Source of the DNA: Patescibacteria group bacterium
GTDB lineage: Bacteria > Patescibacteriota > Minisyncoccia > Minisyncoccales > S141-161
Direction of reading: 5' to 3'
DNA: 8,156 nucleotides
Assembly: GCA_015491015.1 (NCBI GenBank)
Contig: WFWQ01000074.1
Coordinates: forward strand, 1-8,156
In this document: positions 5,654 through 8,156 of the stretch, in pieces
Position numbering within the stretch: the first letter of the stretch is position 1
Layout: each line of letters opens with the position of its first letter
The notes under the pieces: generated by a model
What the model saw: only the letters and a program-made list of their open reading frames with translations
What the model was told of the DNA's origin: nothing
Database searches by the model: none
Position numbers and translations under genes: made by a program

Positions 5654-6205
5654 ATGGAAAATTTAAATTTTGAAAAAGCTTTAAATCTCTTGAAAGAGTG
5701 GGTAAGTTCAGAAAGCTTACTTAAACACTCTTTAGCTGTAGCTGAAGCAATGTCAGCTTTAGCTAAGAGATTTAAAGAAGATGAGTTAAAATGGAAAATT
5801 ACAGGGCTCTTACATGATTTAGATTACGAAAAGTACCCCGAAAAGCATCCAGAAGTTGCAATTGAGATTTTGAGAGAAAAAGGTTATCCTGAAGATGTTA
5901 TTTTAGCCATTTGGGGGCATTTTTCTTTAGAAAGAAAAAGAGAATCTTTGATGGCTAAAGCTTTATTTGCGGTAGATGAACTTTGTGGATTGGCTTTAGC
6001 GACAGCTTTAATGCGACCTCAAGGATTCCAAGATATGAAACCAAAATCTTTAAAGAAAAAGATGAAAGACAAAAGTTTTGCTAAAGGGGTTAATAGAGAG
6101 CATATTAGAAAGGGTATTGAAGAGTTGGGACTCTCAGAAGATGAACTTTTTGAGGTTGTGATTAAAGCTTTAGCTAAAATTCAACCTAAACTTTTAGGGA
6201 GGTAA
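5654..6205 (+). CDS. HD-domain metal-dependent phosphohydrolase, COG2316-like
   Basis: A soluble 183-aa HD-superfamily hydrolase. Metal-binding candidates appear in order: H25 (LLKHSLAVAEAM), the H54-D55 pair (GLLHDLDYEKYPEKHP), H65, H89 (IWGHF) and D108 (FAVDELCGL). The segments ALFAVDELCGLALATALMRP (103-122) and SLKKKMKDKSFAKGVNRE are as I remember in COG2316, 'predicted hydrolase, HD superfamily'. The substrate is unknown; HD proteins of this size often act on nucleotides or other phosphate esters, and the neighbouring LOG enzyme would fit nucleotide handling, but that is inference. The ATG lies 9 nt after the nth stop with no Shine-Dalgarno between, consistent with one polycistronic message. 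Confidence 0.88.
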   Translation: MENLNFEKALNLLKEWVSSESLLKHSLAVAEAMSALAKRFKEDELKWKITGLLHDLDYEKYPEKHPEVAIEILREKGYPEDVILAIWGHFSLERKRESLMAKALFAVDELCGLALATALMRPQGFQDMKPKSLKKKMKDKSFAKGVNREHIRKGIEELGLSEDELFEVVIKALAKIQPKLLGR

Positions 6206-6220
6206 AATAATTTAAAATTT

Positions 6221-6907
6221 ATGTTAATTTTAAACTCTTATCCTTACTGTGATCCTGGAGATGAAGCCAGGTTAGAAAAGATGAAGAAAGAACTAAAGGC
6301 TGGTTTTGAGTTTATTAAGAAATTTAAAGAAGACAGAGTTATTACGGTTTTTGGTTCTTCTAAAATTAAAGAGGGCAATCCAATTTACGAGGAAGCAAGA
6401 AAGTTTGGATATTTAGCTTCTAAAGCAGGTTTTACTATAGTGACTGGAGGAGGGCCAGGAATTATGGAAGCTGCAAATAGGGGAGCTTTAGAAGCTGGAG
6501 GAAAGAGTGTGGGGTTGTGTATTGAGATTCCTGATCTTCAAGAAAAAGCTAATCCTTATGTCAAAGACAAAATTACTTTTCATTACTTTTTTGTAAGAAA
6601 AGTTATGTTAGCTCATGTAGCTCAAGCTTATGTTTATTTTCCTGGTGGGTTTGGTACTTTAGATGAGTTTTTTGAAATTAGTAATTTAGTAGTAACTAAA
6701 AAGCTTCACAAAGATGTCCCTATAGTTTTAGTGGATCAAGATTATTGGCTTTCTTTAAGATCTTGGTTAGATAGAGTTTTAGCTGATAGATTTAAAACTT
6801 TGTATGAAAAATCGTTGAGAATCTGGAAGATCGTAGATAAAGCTGAAGAAGCTTTAGAGATTATTAAAGAAGTTCCAGTTTACCTTCCAAGGCACGATTG
6901 TGTTTAA
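6221..6907 (+). CDS. LOG-family (TIGR00730/COG1611) nucleoside 5'-monophosphate phosphoribohydrolase
   Basis: Rossmann-fold enzyme of the LONELY GUY family. Characterised members split a nucleoside 5'-monophosphate into free base and ribose 5-phosphate: cytokinin riboside monophosphates in plants, AMP or similar in bacteria. In this 228-aa protein the hallmark motifs are VTGGGPGIMEAANRGA (74-89) and PGGFGTLDEFFE (141-152), with the conserved R126 in FFVRKVML between them. The first ~35 residues are a helical extension before the Rossmann core begins at ITVFGSSKIKEGNP. The nucleotide substrate cannot be told from sequence; cytokinin production should not be assumed in a bacterium like this. 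A GGGAGG at 6197-6202 lies about 18 nt before the ATG, too far for a normal ribosome-binding site, and there is no nearer in-frame start. The xseA start follows 5 nt after the stop. Confidence 0.92.
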   Translation: MLILNSYPYCDPGDEARLEKMKKELKAGFEFIKKFKEDRVITVFGSSKIKEGNPIYEEARKFGYLASKAGFTIVTGGGPGIMEAANRGALEAGGKSVGLCIEIPDLQEKANPYVKDKITFHYFFVRKVMLAHVAQAYVYFPGGFGTLDEFFEISNLVVTKKLHKDVPIVLVDQDYWLSLRSWLDRVLADRFKTLYEKSLRIWKIVDKAEEALEIIKEVPVYLPRHDCV

Positions 6908-6912
6908 AAATT

Positions 6913-8156
6913 ATGGAGTTTACCCAAGTTCAAAAATTGCTTTCTGGAGAAAAGATCTTAACTCCTTTTGAAGTGAATCAGATTGCTAGGGAAGTTTTGG
7001 AGAGTTTAACTTTTAAAGTTAAAGGAGAAGTTTTTGAGTTAAAAAGAGATAAAAAGTATACTTTAGTTTACTTTGGATTAAAAGATGAGAAAGGCAGGGT
7101 TAAATGTATAGCTTCCCACTATTTAATTGACAATTTAGATTTTGAACTTAAAGATGGCATGGAAATTATAGTCTTAGCTCAGCTTACAGTTTATGAGATG
7201 AAAGGAGAATTTCAGCTCCGAGTGTTAGAAGCTTCACCTGTAGGCAAAGGTTCTTTATATGAAGAGTTAGAGAAGCTTAAGGCTAAACTTCACGCTGAAG
7301 GAATTTTTGATTCTACCAGAAAGAAGCCTTTGCCAGAATTTCCAGAAAAGATTGGGGTAATCACTTCTGAAAAAGGAGAAGGAGCTTGGAAGGATGTTTT
7401 AAAGGTAATTAAAGAAAGGTTTCCTGCAGTAGAGTTAGTTTTGGTGGATGTAATGGTAGAAGGAAAAAAAGCTGTAGCTCAAATAGTTAAGGCTTTAGAA
7501 GTTTTAAACCAGAGAGAAGATATAGATTTAATTATCTTAACTCGAGGGGGAGGATCTTTTGAGGATTTTATGCCTTTTAATACCGAAGAAGTAGCTAAAG
7601 CTGTAGCTAACTCTCATATTCCTGTAATTTGTGCAATAGGACATGAGAAAGACGTTTCGATTGCAGAATTAGCTGCAGATAAAAGAGCTCCAACTCCTAC
7701 TTATGCTGCTCAATTAGCAGTAAAAGATAAAACCTCTTTGCTTCAGAGAATAGATGAGTTAATGGAAAAGATTGAAAAAATGAAGAAATTTCCTGTTGAG
7801 TATCAAACTAAGTTAAAAGAAATAATGGGTATTATTAGGCAAAGAATTTGGTTTCATTTAGAACTCAAAAAGAAAGGATTGTTATTTTTAGAAAGCAAGA
7901 TCGAGGAATTTGGCCAGAAGTTTAAGATTTTAAATTTGCAGCTTGAGAATTTAAAAGAAAAAATTCAACGGTCTTATCTTACTCTTTTGGAGCATAAAAA
8001 GAAAGATTTGAATAAAGCTTTAAAATTAATCGAACTTTTAGATCCTTATCGCTTACTTCAAAAAGGCTATACAATCACTTATAATAGAGAAGGTAAACTT
8101 ATAACTTCAATTAAAGACATCCAAGAAGAGGAGATAATCTTTACTCAGTTTAAAGA
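6913..8156 (+). CDS. xseA: Exodeoxyribonuclease VII large subunit (3' end cut by the window edge)
   Basis: Catalytic subunit of exonuclease VII, which degrades single-stranded DNA from both ends to oligonucleotides in mismatch and recombination repair, together with several XseB subunits. The frame stays open for 414 codons to base 8156. An N-terminal OB-fold (about 18-108) contains LVYFGLKDEKGRVKCIA. The catalytic domain follows with KIGVITSEKGEGAWKDVL (146-163), RGGGSFEDF (211-219), AIGHEKDVSIAELAADKRAP (241-260) with H244 and D247, and TPTYAAQLA. A long charged coiled coil (about 272-370), where XseB binds in known complexes, precedes the C-terminal LLDPYRLLQKGYTI segment (375-388). Complete family members end soon after this, so perhaps only 10-30 residues are missing. 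xseB is likely to follow. It begins 5 nt after the LOG gene and shares its transcript; no Shine-Dalgarno is present. Confidence 0.95.
   Translation, partial: MEFTQVQKLLSGEKILTPFEVNQIAREVLESLTFKVKGEVFELKRDKKYTLVYFGLKDEKGRVKCIASHYLIDNLDFELKDGMEIIVLAQLTVYEMKGEFQLRVLEASPVGKGSLYEELEKLKAKLHAEGIFDSTRKKPLPEFPEKIGVITSEKGEGAWKDVLKVIKERFPAVELVLVDVMVEGKKAVAQIVKALEVLNQREDIDLIILTRGGGSFEDFMPFNTEEVAKAVANSHIPVICAIGHEKDVSIAELAADKRAPTPTYAAQLAVKDKTSLLQRIDELMEKIEKMKKFPVEYQTKLKEIMGIIRQRIWFHLELKKKGLLFLESKIEEFGQKFKILNLQLENLKEKIQRSYLTLLEHKKKDLNKALKLIELLDPYRLLQKGYTITYNREGKLITSIKDIQEEEIIFTQFK

Noticed and set aside
6197..6202. GGGAGG as ribosome-binding site of the LOG gene
   Set aside because: About 18 nt before the ATG and inside the last codons of the HD gene (Gly-Arg); spacing is too long.
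1..8156. CRISPR arrays, tRNA/rRNA genes, insertion sequences or transposases
   Set aside because: No direct-repeat series, no tRNA-like or rRNA sequence, and no transposase motif or terminal repeat was seen; gene-free gaps are all under 80 bases.

Overview
The window looks like bacterial chromosome from a small-genome lineage. The best guess is a Candidate Phyla Radiation (Patescibacteria) organism. This is inferred from four things: strong AT richness, almost no intergenic DNA, a TraG/VirD4-C type ATPase with a long N-terminal region and a small acidic coiled-coil partner of a kind I associate with CPR genomes, and start codons without Shine-Dalgarno sequences. TGA acts as a stop (4977-4979) and is not seen in-frame, so the code is the standard bacterial one and not the TGA=Gly code of Gracilibacteria/SR1. 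Arginine is mostly AGA/AGG and the proteins are rich in Glu and Lys, a composition often seen in thermophiles, but this is only a hint.

Layout. Positions 1-54 may hold the tail of a plus-strand gene. Positions 51-609 (minus strand) carry a two-gene toxin-antitoxin type cassette: a small basic protein followed by a PIN-domain ribonuclease. A 74-bp divergent spacer (610-683) has candidate promoters facing both ways. From 684 everything is on the plus strand: an AAG/MPG-family 3-methyladenine DNA glycosylase (684-1226); a promoter with a perfect 10-5-10 inverted repeat over its -10 box; a small coiled-coil protein (1297-1695); and, one base later, a membrane-anchored hexameric-type DNA-translocation ATPase (1697-4144).

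After a 49-bp spacer made almost only of A and T comes a tightly packed run: an unrecognised 261-aa protein (4194-4979), endonuclease III (4976-5644, ATGA overlap), a COG2316-like HD-domain hydrolase (5654-6205), a LOG-family nucleotide phosphoribohydrolase (6221-6907) and the exonuclease VII large subunit xseA (6913 to the window edge, truncated). Gaps are -4, 9, 15 and 5 nt, so this is probably one operon.

Theme: three genes (aag, nth, xseA) serve DNA repair, two (HD, LOG) probably handle nucleotides, and the central coiled-coil/ATPase pair is a candidate DNA or protein transfer device. Points most worth a second look: endonuclease III has lost two of the four cysteines of its [4Fe-4S] cluster; the operator-like palindrome sits on the promoter of the ATPase unit; and the 261-aa protein has a weakly PD-(D/E)XK-like core.
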